From the NCBI RefSeq assembly GCF_019599465.1, contig NZ_RKLR01000003.1:1-64000 (forward strand): 64,000 nucleotides of DNA, written 5' to 3'. Below, piece after piece: positions 23,891 to 31,028 of this stretch. The notes beneath the pieces are model-generated. The model saw only the letters and a list, made by a program, of their open reading frames with translations, did not search any database and was not told where the DNA came from. This DNA comes from Haloarcula rubra (lineage in GTDB: Archaea > Halobacteriota > Halobacteria > Halobacteriales > Haloarculaceae). Made by a program: the position numbers and the translations under genes. The number at the start of each line of letters is the position of its first letter. Position 1 is the first letter of the stretch.

Positions 23891-24484
23891 TCAGTCGTCG
23901 GCGGCTACCGCCGCGTCCCCGTGACTGACCTCGTCGCCGAGCAGGGTCATGAACTCGCTGAGCCACTCGGGGTGGTCCGGCCACGCCTGCCCGGTGACGA
24001 GGTTCCGGTCGCGGGTGACGCCGTCGACCCACGAACAGCCGGCGGCCTCACACTCGGCCCGGCAGGCCGGATACGCGGTCATCTCGTAGCCGTCGAGGAC
24101 GCCGGCGGCCGCGAGAATCTGCGGGCCGTGGCAGAGCGCCGCCACCGGTTTGTCGGCCTCGAAGAAGTGCTGAACGGCGTCGGTGACCTCGTCGTGGGTC
24201 CGGAGGTACTCCGGCGCCCGTCCGCCGGGGACGACGAGGGCGTCGTAGTCGCTCGGGTCGACGTCGGCCATCGTCGCGTTCAGTTCGAAGTTGTGGCCGC
24301 GCGACTCCATGTACGTCTGGTCGCCCCGGAAGTCGTGGACGGCCGTCTTGATAGTGTCGCCCGCCTCTTTGTCCGGACAGACCGCGTCGACGCTGTGCCC
24401 GACGGTCTGGAGCGTCTGGTACGGGACCATTATCTCGTAGTCTTCGCCGAAGTCACCGACTATCATCAGGATGTCTTTGGGCAT
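23891..24484 (-). CDS. DJ-1/PfpI family protein
   Basis: I start at ATG 24484 (MPKDILMIVGDFGEDYEIMVPYQ), giving 197 residues; upstream Met codons add little. The nucleophile elbow ALCHGPQILAAAG carries the reactive Cys next to His, with an acidic residue in GDFGEDYE as in DJ-1/PfpI glutamine-amidotransferase-like proteins. Activities in the family include deglycase, glyoxalase and chaperone roles. A minus-strand ATTTATGG at 24518-24525 fits as promoter. Confidence 0.93.
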   Translation of the reverse strand: MPKDILMIVGDFGEDYEIMVPYQTLQTVGHSVDAVCPDKEAGDTIKTAVHDFRGDQTYMESRGHNFELNATMADVDPSDYDALVVPGGRAPEYLRTHDEVTDAVQHFFEADKPVAALCHGPQILAAAGVLDGYEMTAYPACRAECEAAGCSWVDGVTRDRNLVTGQAWPDHPEWLSEFMTLLGDEVSHGDAAVAADD

Positions 24485-24550
24485 CGGTATCACCAATCAG
24501 CGTTACGACTCCACGGGCCATAAATTCGTAGGTGAGATTACACGACGGAC

Positions 24551-25342
24551 TCAGCGACGGCCGTCGAGCAGGGCCGTGACGTCCGCCAGCGAGTCGACGA
24601 CGTGGTCCGGCGTCACCTCGCTCCGTTCGACGTCGTCGTCGTCGCTCACGCCCGTCCTGACGAGGACCGTCTCCATCCCCGCGCGTTCGCCCATGGCGAC
24701 GTCAGTGTCCAGTCTGTCGCCGACGACCAGACACTCTTCGGGGGCACACCCGACCCGTTCGAGGGCCGCCTCGACGGCCACGTCGGAGGGCTTCCCGAGG
24801 ACGAGGTCCGGGTCCCGTTCGACGACGCCGCCGATGGCCCGGATTATCGCGCCCGACCCCGGCGTCGGGTTGCCGTCCTCGTCGGGGAAGGTCCGGTCCG
24901 GGTCGGTGCCGAGGAACGCCGTCTCCTCGTCTATCGCCCGGAGAGCGTCGACCATGTCGCGGTAGTGGAACTCGTCGGTCCACGAGGCGAGCAATACGTC
25001 GGCGGCCCGTGGGTCCGAGACGAGTTCCGCGGCGGTCGCTCGAACCCGGTCACGGAGCGAGGGCGTCCCGACGACGAAGACGGCGTCGCCGGCGTGGTTC
25101 GCGTCGAGGTACTCTCGCGTGACCACGGCCGACGAGCAGGCCTCGCCCGGCCGGGCGTCGACGCCCATCTCGGTCAGCCGGTCGACGTACTCCGCGCCGT
25201 CGTGTAACGGGTTGTTCGAGAAGAAGCACAGCGACGTGCCACGCTCGCGCAACCGGTCGACTGCGGCGGCGGCGCCGGGCAACAGGCGGTCGCCGTGGTA
25301 GACGGTCCCGTCCAAATCTACGATAACGCCCCGAACTGTCAT
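24551..25342 (-). CDS. HAD-IIA (NagD-like) phosphatase
   Basis: I start at ATG 25342 (MTVRGVIVDLDGTVYHGD), giving 263 residues. The HAD motifs are clear: VDLDGTVYHGD (motif I), FFSNNP (motif II) and KPSDVAVEAAL with VVGDRLDTDVAMGERAGM (motifs III/IV). The cap domain in the middle marks subfamily IIA, acting on small phosphorylated metabolites such as glycerol- or glyceraldehyde-phosphates and nucleotides. The substrate is unknown. Confidence 0.93.
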   Translation of the reverse strand: MTVRGVIVDLDGTVYHGDRLLPGAAAAVDRLRERGTSLCFFSNNPLHDGAEYVDRLTEMGVDARPGEACSSAVVTREYLDANHAGDAVFVVGTPSLRDRVRATAAELVSDPRAADVLLASWTDEFHYRDMVDALRAIDEETAFLGTDPDRTFPDEDGNPTPGSGAIIRAIGGVVERDPDLVLGKPSDVAVEAALERVGCAPEECLVVGDRLDTDVAMGERAGMETVLVRTGVSDDDDVERSEVTPDHVVDSLADVTALLDGRR

Positions 25343-25460
25343 CGACTCCGCTAGGGAGTCCGGCGTCAAAAACCCCTCTCAGGTCGTCGTCTCGACGCCA
25401 CGCACTCGGACCGTACGCCGCCGTCGCCGTTTGGCCGACGAGGTCCGTGCGATAGCGGCG

Positions 25461-26093
25461 CTACCCCGGTGCGGCGACGCGGCCGTCAGTCGGTGCCCGC
25501 TCGCCGGCCAGATGCCAGTGAGCGGTCCAGACGACCCACGCGCTGAACAGGGCCGCACCGACGATTTCGGGTATCGCGAGCCCCCCGCGGGTCAGCGACC
25601 CACCGCTCGCCCACCACCACCAGACGCCGACGTGGGCGAGGACCAGTCCCAGCGTCACGGCACCACGCCCCCGTGCTCCGGCGAGGACGTTCCCGAGCGC
25701 GTACACCGCCATCGCGACCATCGAACCGAGGTACAGCGTCAGGGCGGCGGGGGCGTGGAGGGGCCGACTCGACGGGAAGACGCCGACGCCGGCCATCCCG
25801 ACCAGCGCCACGGCGAAGGGGAGGACCGCAAGCCGTTCGACGGCGTTCTCTCCGGCCATCCAGAGCGTGTACGTGAAGGCGAGGCCGACGACGCCGCCGA
25901 GGACGAGGCCACCGTCGAACAGCAGCGTCGTCACCGGCGTCGCCACCGCCGTCCCGGGTTGCCCGAGATCCGACAGCGCGTTGCCGGTCCACGCGAACGA
26001 CGGCGACGCGAGCGTGGCGCCCACCGTCGCCACGTTCGTCAGGAGTACCGATGCGACACCCGCCCACCCGCTGACTCTGTCGACGTCTGTCAC
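25461..26093 (-). CDS. DUF998 membrane protein
   Basis: I start at GTG 26093 (then TDVDRVSGWAGVASVLLTNV), giving 210 residues; a TTG at 26102 is an alternative. Six helices are predicted, with the DUF998 features PSFAWTGNALSDLGQPG after helix 1 and VGVFPSSRPLHAPAALTLY in the middle. The family is of unknown function. The next genes on the strand are two DUF2071 paralogues. Confidence 0.88.
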   Translation of the reverse strand: MTDVDRVSGWAGVASVLLTNVATVGATLASPSFAWTGNALSDLGQPGTAVATPVTTLLFDGGLVLGGVVGLAFTYTLWMAGENAVERLAVLPFAVALVGMAGVGVFPSSRPLHAPAALTLYLGSMVAMAVYALGNVLAGARGRGAVTLGLVLAHVGVWWWWASGGSLTRGGLAIPEIVGAALFSAWVVWTAHWHLAGERAPTDGRVAAPG

Positions 26094-26136
26094 GATATAC
26101 AACTGTCCACTCGCGGCGAGTTCTAAAGTGTCGGGG

Positions 26137-26832
26137 TCAGTCCAGCCACAGGGGCCGTGGCGGCGAGAGGCCGAGTTCCGTGCCGGGACTGTAGTGGACG
26201 AGCGGTGGTCCCGCTGGGTCCGGCAGTCCGAGCGCCGACAGGAGCGACCCAGAGACGTCGGCGTCGACGCTCCCGAGAGGCCACGGGTCGTGGCCGACGC
26301 TCCCGACGAGACGCGTCCCGAAGCCGTCCGTCGTGAAGTAGCGGTGGCGCTCGACGAGGAAGGCGGCTACCGAGTCCGGCGGGGCCGTCGTCGTCTCGCC
26401 GTCGCCCGGGGTGTACCGAACGTCGAGGACACGGCGTCCGTCCACGTCGAGCGTTCGCCGGGTACGGTACTCGCCGTCGTCGTCTCGTCTGTCGAGTCGC
26501 CCCTCGCGGTACGGCAGGCGGAGCGCGGGTTTCGAGAACGTCGCCGCCAGCGGGTCGTCGGTGAAGACGGCGAGGAAGCGGACGCCCCGCTGTCCGTCCG
26601 GGCCGCGGACGTAGGTCCGCACGTTGACGGCTTCGGCCGGACGCGTCAGGTCGACGCCGAACGAGGCGACGCCGGTCACGGTGTGGGCGACGGCCGATAC
26701 CCACGCGTCGCCGTCGGCCGTCTCGACGGTCAGCCAGTCGGGGACTGACCGCGAGAGGACGTCCGCGTCGACCGGCCAGTGGCAGAAGCAGACGTCGTCG
26801 ACTGTCACCGCGAGCGGTCGGGTCGAGAACAC
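26137..26832 (-). CDS. DUF2071/YqjF-family protein, paralogue A
   Basis: I start at GTG 26832 (VFSTRPLAVTVDDVCFCHWPVD), giving 231 residues; the longer open frame runs into the paralogue's region out of frame. DUF2071 marks are CHWPVDADVLSRSVPDWLTVETADGDAWV near the N-terminus, RTYVRGPDGQRGVRFLAVFTDDP in the middle, and VHYSPGTELG at the end. It is clearly homologous along its length to the neighbour at 26886-27572, so this is a tandem duplication. The function is unknown; the fold is related to acetoacetate decarboxylase-like barrels. Confidence 0.88.
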   Translation of the reverse strand: MFSTRPLAVTVDDVCFCHWPVDADVLSRSVPDWLTVETADGDAWVSAVAHTVTGVASFGVDLTRPAEAVNVRTYVRGPDGQRGVRFLAVFTDDPLAATFSKPALRLPYREGRLDRRDDDGEYRTRRTLDVDGRRVLDVRYTPGDGETTTAPPDSVAAFLVERHRYFTTDGFGTRLVGSVGHDPWPLGSVDADVSGSLLSALGLPDPAGPPLVHYSPGTELGLSPPRPLWLD

Positions 26833-26885
26833 GTGACACGATGGGGTGGGCAGGACAATCAGTGTAGCGGCGCGCCGCGGCCGGG

Positions 26886-27572
26886 TCAGTCCCGGTGCAG
26901 ACGGCCGGCGGTGACGGCGATACCGGGGCTGTAGTGGACCACGGGGTCGCCGGTCGGGTCGGCGAACCCGTTGGCCGAGAACAGGTCGTTGTGACGCAGT
27001 TCGACAGTGCCCTCCTGCAGGGGCCACGGGTCGTGGTCGATGTCGGCGTAGTAGATGCGCCCGTCTTCGTCGGCCACGTAGAACCGATAGCGGGAGACGA
27101 GGAACGCCTCCAGACTCCCCGGTTCCGGCCGGTGGAGGTCGCCGTCCGCCGCCGGGCCGTACGTGGCGTCGAAGTTCGCCGCGGGTGCGCGGGCGTCGGT
27201 CCGCCGACTCCGGAACCGCACCTCGTCGTCGCGGCGGGCTATCTCCATCGACGCGCGGTAGTACGGCAACTCGAAGAAGCGCCGGGCGATGCCGACGCTC
27301 AGGCGGTCGTCGGCATCTAAGTTGTAGAAGTACACCCCCGGCGTCTCGCCGTCGGTGACGTACGTCCGGAGGTTCAACTCGCCGAACGAGCGGCCGACGG
27401 GACTGCCTCGCGGGCGGATGTCGGCCATCTCGAAGGGCACGACGCCCAGCCACGCGCGTCCGTCGTAGGTGTCGACGGTGAGGCCCTCCGGGAGGGTGGC
27501 CGTCACCGTCTCCGGGTCGACCGGCCAGTGGACGAACCCCACGTCACGCCACTCCATCCTGAGCAGGTCCAT
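26886..27572 (-). CDS. DUF2071/YqjF-family protein, paralogue B
   Basis: The start is ATG 27572 (MDLLRMEWRDVGFVHWPVDPE), giving 228 residues. It shows the same blocks as paralogue A: VHWPVDPETVTATLPEGLTVD, LNLRTYVTDGETPGVYFYNLDA, DHDPWPL and VVHYSPGIAV. It is upstream of paralogue A on the same strand with a 53-bp gap, so they are probably one operon. Some YqjF proteins are induced by aromatic compounds in bacteria; nothing here shows the ligand. Confidence 0.9.
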   Translation of the reverse strand: MDLLRMEWRDVGFVHWPVDPETVTATLPEGLTVDTYDGRAWLGVVPFEMADIRPRGSPVGRSFGELNLRTYVTDGETPGVYFYNLDADDRLSVGIARRFFELPYYRASMEIARRDDEVRFRSRRTDARAPAANFDATYGPAADGDLHRPEPGSLEAFLVSRYRFYVADEDGRIYYADIDHDPWPLQEGTVELRHNDLFSANGFADPTGDPVVHYSPGIAVTAGRLHRD

Positions 27573-27665
27573 GCGTGTAGTATGGACTGGACGGGTTTCG
27601 GGCTGGCGTGAGACGGTATCGCACGGCCCCGTAGTTCTTTGAGGGAGACGGTCCCACCGTCTGCC

Positions 27666-28166
27666 ATGGAGTTCGAGGTCATCCAGGGCGACATCGCCGC
27701 CCAGTCCGCGGACGCACTGGTCAACGCCGCGAACACGAGTCTCCGGATGGGGTCCGGCGTCGCCGGGGCGCTCAAACGTGCCGCCGGGTCCGGCATCGAC
27801 GACGAGGCCGTCGCGAAGGGGCCCGTGGAACTCGGCGGCGTCGCCACGACGGACGCCTACGACCTGGACGCCGACTATGTCGTCCACGCCGCGGCGATGC
27901 CGCCCGGCGGCCAGTCGACGGCCGAGAGCATCCGCGACGCCACCCGCAACGCGCTGGCGGAGGCCGACGCGCTGAACTGCGAGTCGGTGGTCCTGCCGGC
28001 CATCGGGTGTGGCATCGCGGGCTTCGACTTCGAGGATGGCGTCAGAATCATCTGCGAGGAACTGGCGGCGTTCGAACCGGCGTCGCTGACCGACGTGCGG
28101 CTCGTCGCCTACGACGACGCCGAGTTCGAGACGATGCGGCGGGTCGCCGACGAGGTGCGGGCGTGA
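27666..28166 (+). CDS. Macro-domain protein (ADP-ribose-binding)
   Basis: I start at ATG 27666 (MEFEVIQGDIAAQSADALVNAANTS), giving 166 residues. The macro-domain fingerprints are VNAANTSLRMGSGVAGALKRAAG, YVVHAAAMPPGG and VLPAIGCGIAGFDFEDGVRII. Such proteins bind or hydrolyse ADP-ribose derivatives and can reverse ADP-ribosylation. The stop overlaps a GTG start (GTGA), so it is coupled to a small CxxC protein. Confidence 0.95.
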   Translation: MEFEVIQGDIAAQSADALVNAANTSLRMGSGVAGALKRAAGSGIDDEAVAKGPVELGGVATTDAYDLDADYVVHAAAMPPGGQSTAESIRDATRNALAEADALNCESVVLPAIGCGIAGFDFEDGVRIICEELAAFEPASLTDVRLVAYDDAEFETMRRVADEVRA

Positions 28167-28408
28167 CGAACGAGGCCGAGGGCGAGGACGGCCCTGTAGT
28201 CTGTCCGGTCTGTGGCGCGGACTTCGAGTCGGTGTCGCTCCACGACGAGGGCCTGATGGTGAACCTGCTCGACAACGACCGGTACCGGCGGGTCTGTTTC
28301 CAACCGGTCAGCGACGACGACGGGACGCCGCTGATTCGCTTCTTCCACCACACCCACGAGCAGTCGGGGACCGACCAGCCCGGGACCGCCGGCGGGCGGG
28401 TCCCGTAA
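28163..28408 (+). CDS. Small CxxC zinc-binding protein coupled to the macro-domain gene
   Basis: The start is GTG 28163, four bases inside the macro-domain stop. The 81-residue protein has CPVCGADFESVSLHDEGL near the N-terminus, a lone later cysteine (RRVCFQPV) and FFHHTHEQ, so Cys/His zinc coordination is plausible. The longer open frame upstream is a shadow of the macro-domain gene. It resembles conserved small haloarchaeal proteins, of unknown function. Confidence 0.75.
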   Translation: MTNEAEGEDGPVVCPVCGADFESVSLHDEGLMVNLLDNDRYRRVCFQPVSDDDGTPLIRFFHHTHEQSGTDQPGTAGGRVP

Positions 28409-28417
28409 TCGCCCCGC

Positions 28418-28840
28418 TCACTCGTCGAGGAGCGACGTGATAGCGGTCGCCGCGTCCTCGAACGCGTCCACGTCTATCCCGTCGGTCGTCAGCAGCACGC
28501 CGGCGTCGGCGCCGAGAACGCGGACCACGAACCCGTCCTCGTGGATGCGGACGGTGAACTCGTAGGCCCCGATGCTCTCCGCCTCGGCGGGGACGGCGAG
28601 GGCCGTCCGGACCGGCGCCTCGGCGAAGCCGACGCGCTCGAACTCGACGAGACGGGACTTCGCCTCGAGGGCGCTCTCCCGCGACTCGTAGAGGTCCCGC
28701 CTGACGTAGAGGAGGTCCATCGCCGACGGCGTGAAGTAGATGACGCTCCGGAGGGAGTCTCCGATGCTCGTCCGGGCGGTGCTCACGACGCTGTCGGCGA
28801 ACGGCGTTTCGATGTCACTCTGGAACGGGACGTCGTACAT
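28418..28840 (-). CDS. Conserved haloarchaeal protein, 140 aa (DUF7522-like)
   Basis: The soluble 140-residue protein contains FADSVVSTARTSIGDSLRSVIYFTPSAMDLLYVRRDLYE and a C-terminal beta-helix module (YEFTVRIHEDGFVVRVLGADAGVLLTTDG). This arrangement occurs in many haloarchaea, in my recollection as DUF7522, but its role is unknown. It converges with the macro/CxxC pair. Confidence 0.75.
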   Translation of the reverse strand: MYDVPFQSDIETPFADSVVSTARTSIGDSLRSVIYFTPSAMDLLYVRRDLYESRESALEAKSRLVEFERVGFAEAPVRTALAVPAEAESIGAYEFTVRIHEDGFVVRVLGADAGVLLTTDGIDVDAFEDAATAITSLLDE

Positions 28841-28920
28841 GCTACTCGGAGGACGGCCGACGTATTTAAACTGACCGACACTTCAGACAGCCTGCCGACA
28901 GCATCCGGCGGTAGGGACCC

Positions 28921-29898
28921 TCACTCGTGCCCCGACACCCGAACCGGTTCGTAGGGCGCCTCCAGATACTCGACGTCGCTCGCCGAGAGGTCGATGTCGA
29001 GCGCTTCGACCGCCTGTTCGAGGTGCTCGATGCTGGTGGTCCCCACGATGGGGGCGTCGACCCACTCCTTGTCCAACAGCCACGCCAGCCCGATTTGAGC
29101 CATCGTGGCGTCGTACTCAGCGGCGAGTTCCTCGACGCGCTCGTTGACCTCGCGGCCGCCGCCCTCGAAGTACGGGTGTTCGCGGGCGTAGTCGTCCGTC
29201 TGGCCGCGCGTCGTCGCCTCGAACTCCTCGTGGGGGCGCGTGAGGTAGCCGCGCGCCAGCGGACTCCACGGGAGCACGCCGACGTCCTTCTCGTCACAGA
29301 GCGGGAGCATCTCCCGTTCTTCCTCCCGGTAGAGCAGATTGTAGTGGTTCTGCATCGTCTCGAACCGTTCGAGGTCCTCGCGCTCGCTGACCCGGAGCGA
29401 GTCGGCGAACTGGTAGGCCCACATCGACGACGCGCCGGCGTACCGAATCTGGCCGCGCCGGACCGCGTCGTCGAGCGTCCAGAGGGTCTCCTCGATGGGC
29501 GTGTCGTAGTCCCAGCGGTGAATCTGGTAGAGGTCGACGGTGTCCATCCCCAACCGGTCGAGCGAGTTCGACAGTTCCTGTTCGAGCGCCTTCCGCGAGA
29601 GACCGCCGGAGTTGGGGTTGCGGTCGTCCATCTGGAAGTACCCCTTCGTGGCGACGACCTGCCCGTCGCGTTCGTAGTCCGCGAGGACGTTGCCGAGGAC
29701 GCGTTCGGACTCGCCCATCGAGTACATGTTGGCCGTGTCGAAGAAGTTGATGCCGAGGTCGATGGCCCGCTCGATTATCTCGCGACCCTCGTCCTCGTCG
29801 AGGACCCAGTCGCGCCACTCCGACGTCCCGAAGCTCATACAGCCCAGACAGAGGCGGCTGACTTCCATGCCGGTCGAACCGAGTGTGGTGTACTCCAT
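28921..29898 (-). CDS. Aldo/keto reductase
   Basis: I start at ATG 29898 (MEYTTLGSTGMEVSRLCLGCMSFG), giving 325 residues. It is a TIM-barrel AKR with the catalytic tetrad in context: Asp in FFDTANMYS with Tyr, Lys in VVATKGYF, and His in LYQIHRWD. The C-terminal NADPH-binding part includes PIVGTTSIEHLEQAVEAL. It probably reduces aldehydes or ketones with NADPH; no specific substrate is evident. Confidence 0.95.
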   Translation of the reverse strand: MEYTTLGSTGMEVSRLCLGCMSFGTSEWRDWVLDEDEGREIIERAIDLGINFFDTANMYSMGESERVLGNVLADYERDGQVVATKGYFQMDDRNPNSGGLSRKALEQELSNSLDRLGMDTVDLYQIHRWDYDTPIEETLWTLDDAVRRGQIRYAGASSMWAYQFADSLRVSEREDLERFETMQNHYNLLYREEEREMLPLCDEKDVGVLPWSPLARGYLTRPHEEFEATTRGQTDDYAREHPYFEGGGREVNERVEELAAEYDATMAQIGLAWLLDKEWVDAPIVGTTSIEHLEQAVEALDIDLSASDVEYLEAPYEPVRVSGHE

Positions 29899-29939
29899 AC
29901 CGGACCGGCGGGCGGCGAGGACAAAAACCTCCGTGCCGG

Positions 29940-31028
29940 TCAGAGCGCGTCGGCGTCCACGTCGGCGACGTACCGCCGGGCGACCGCGTAGGCGGCTACC
30001 GCCAGCAGCGTGCCCCCGGCGACGTGCCCGTAGGTCAGGAGCGTCGGGCTGTCGACGGCGAGTTTCGCCACCGTCGTCGCCGGGTGCTCCGGGAGCAGCA
30101 CCGCGGCCCCGAAGACGACGAGCGTCAGGACGGAGTACAGCAACTGCGCCGGCCGACGGCGCCGCATCGCCACGCCGAGGACGACGCCGATAGTGACGAC
30201 CAGCGCGGCGACAGCCGTGACGAACAGCAGGATAGCGGGGACGTTCGACACCGGGATGCCGTTGACCAACAGCAGGAGGACCCACAGGAGCGCCTGCGCG
30301 GGCGCGAGCAGGACCATCCCCAGCGCCTTCCCGTCGACGACGTCGAGGAGCGACACCGGGGCCACCCGAAGGAGTTCCAGCGTCCCGCGCTCTATCTCCT
30401 CCGTGATGGTGTCGACGACCACCGACCCGCTGATGAACGCGGGGAGGAACAGTAGCAACGGGACGAGGACGGTGTAGGTGAAGCCGAAGTACGGACTCGC
30501 GCTGGCTTCGGGCGGCAGCGGCACGGGGTCGGTGTCGAGCGAGTCGGCGCGCTCGAAGCGTTCCTGTCGCTCCAGCGCGTTCAGCACCCGCCGCACCTCC
30601 ACGACGACGAGCGTCGAGCGCACGCTCCCCTCGGGGACGCGAGCGGTCACCGCTATCCGGTTTCCGTCACCGGACGCCGCCTCGACGTAGCGGGCGTTCA
30701 ACACCGCGTCGACGCGGCGCTCCTGGAACGCGAGTATCGCGGCGTCGGGGTTCCGGTAGGCGACGGCGTCGGCCCCCTCCTGTTCGGCGGCCGCGTCGAG
30801 GAGCGCGTCCCGCGCGTCGCCCGTGACGGCCATCTCCACCTCGCCCGCCGAGACGGACCCGGGGTCGTACAGCGAGGTGAGGCCGACGACGAGGAACGAG
30901 GAGAACCCCGCCACGAACAACTGGATGAGCAGGGCCAGCACGATGGTCTTCTCCCGCGAGAGCGAGGCCACGTCGCGGCGCGCGACGACGACTCGGGGGT
31001 CGCGGTACCACGGCCGGTCCTCAGGCAA
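29940..31028 (-). CDS. ABC-2 type transporter permease (NatB-like)
   Basis: I start at TTG 31028 (LPEDRPWYRDPRVVVARRDVASLSREK), overlapping the upstream stop by 8 nt; this gives 362 residues and keeps the typical N-terminal amphipathic segment. There is one N-terminal helix (IVLALLIQLFVAGFSSFLVVGL), a large external domain (about 55-190), then five helices including TITEEIERGTLELLRVAPVSLLDVV, the ABC-2 permease signature. It forms the second membrane subunit of a three-gene exporter. Confidence 0.88.
   Translation of the reverse strand: MPEDRPWYRDPRVVVARRDVASLSREKTIVLALLIQLFVAGFSSFLVVGLTSLYDPGSVSAGEVEMAVTGDARDALLDAAAEQEGADAVAYRNPDAAILAFQERRVDAVLNARYVEAASGDGNRIAVTARVPEGSVRSTLVVVEVRRVLNALERQERFERADSLDTDPVPLPPEASASPYFGFTYTVLVPLLLFLPAFISGSVVVDTITEEIERGTLELLRVAPVSLLDVVDGKALGMVLLAPAQALLWVLLLLVNGIPVSNVPAILLFVTAVAALVVTIGVVLGVAMRRRRPAQLLYSVLTLVVFGAAVLLPEHPATTVAKLAVDSPTLLTYGHVAGGTLLAVAAYAVARRYVADVDADAL

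Noticed and set aside
26833-27453. A 438-residue protein spanning both DUF2071 genes
   Set aside because: The first half of that frame is Arg/Pro-rich antisense-like composition and covers paralogue B in another frame; only the part from GTG 26832 has family signatures.
28007-28162. Extension of the small CxxC protein upstream into the macro-domain gene
   Set aside because: That stretch is a shadow with Arg/Trp-rich composition; the GTG at 28163 is preferred because it gives the GTGA overlap.
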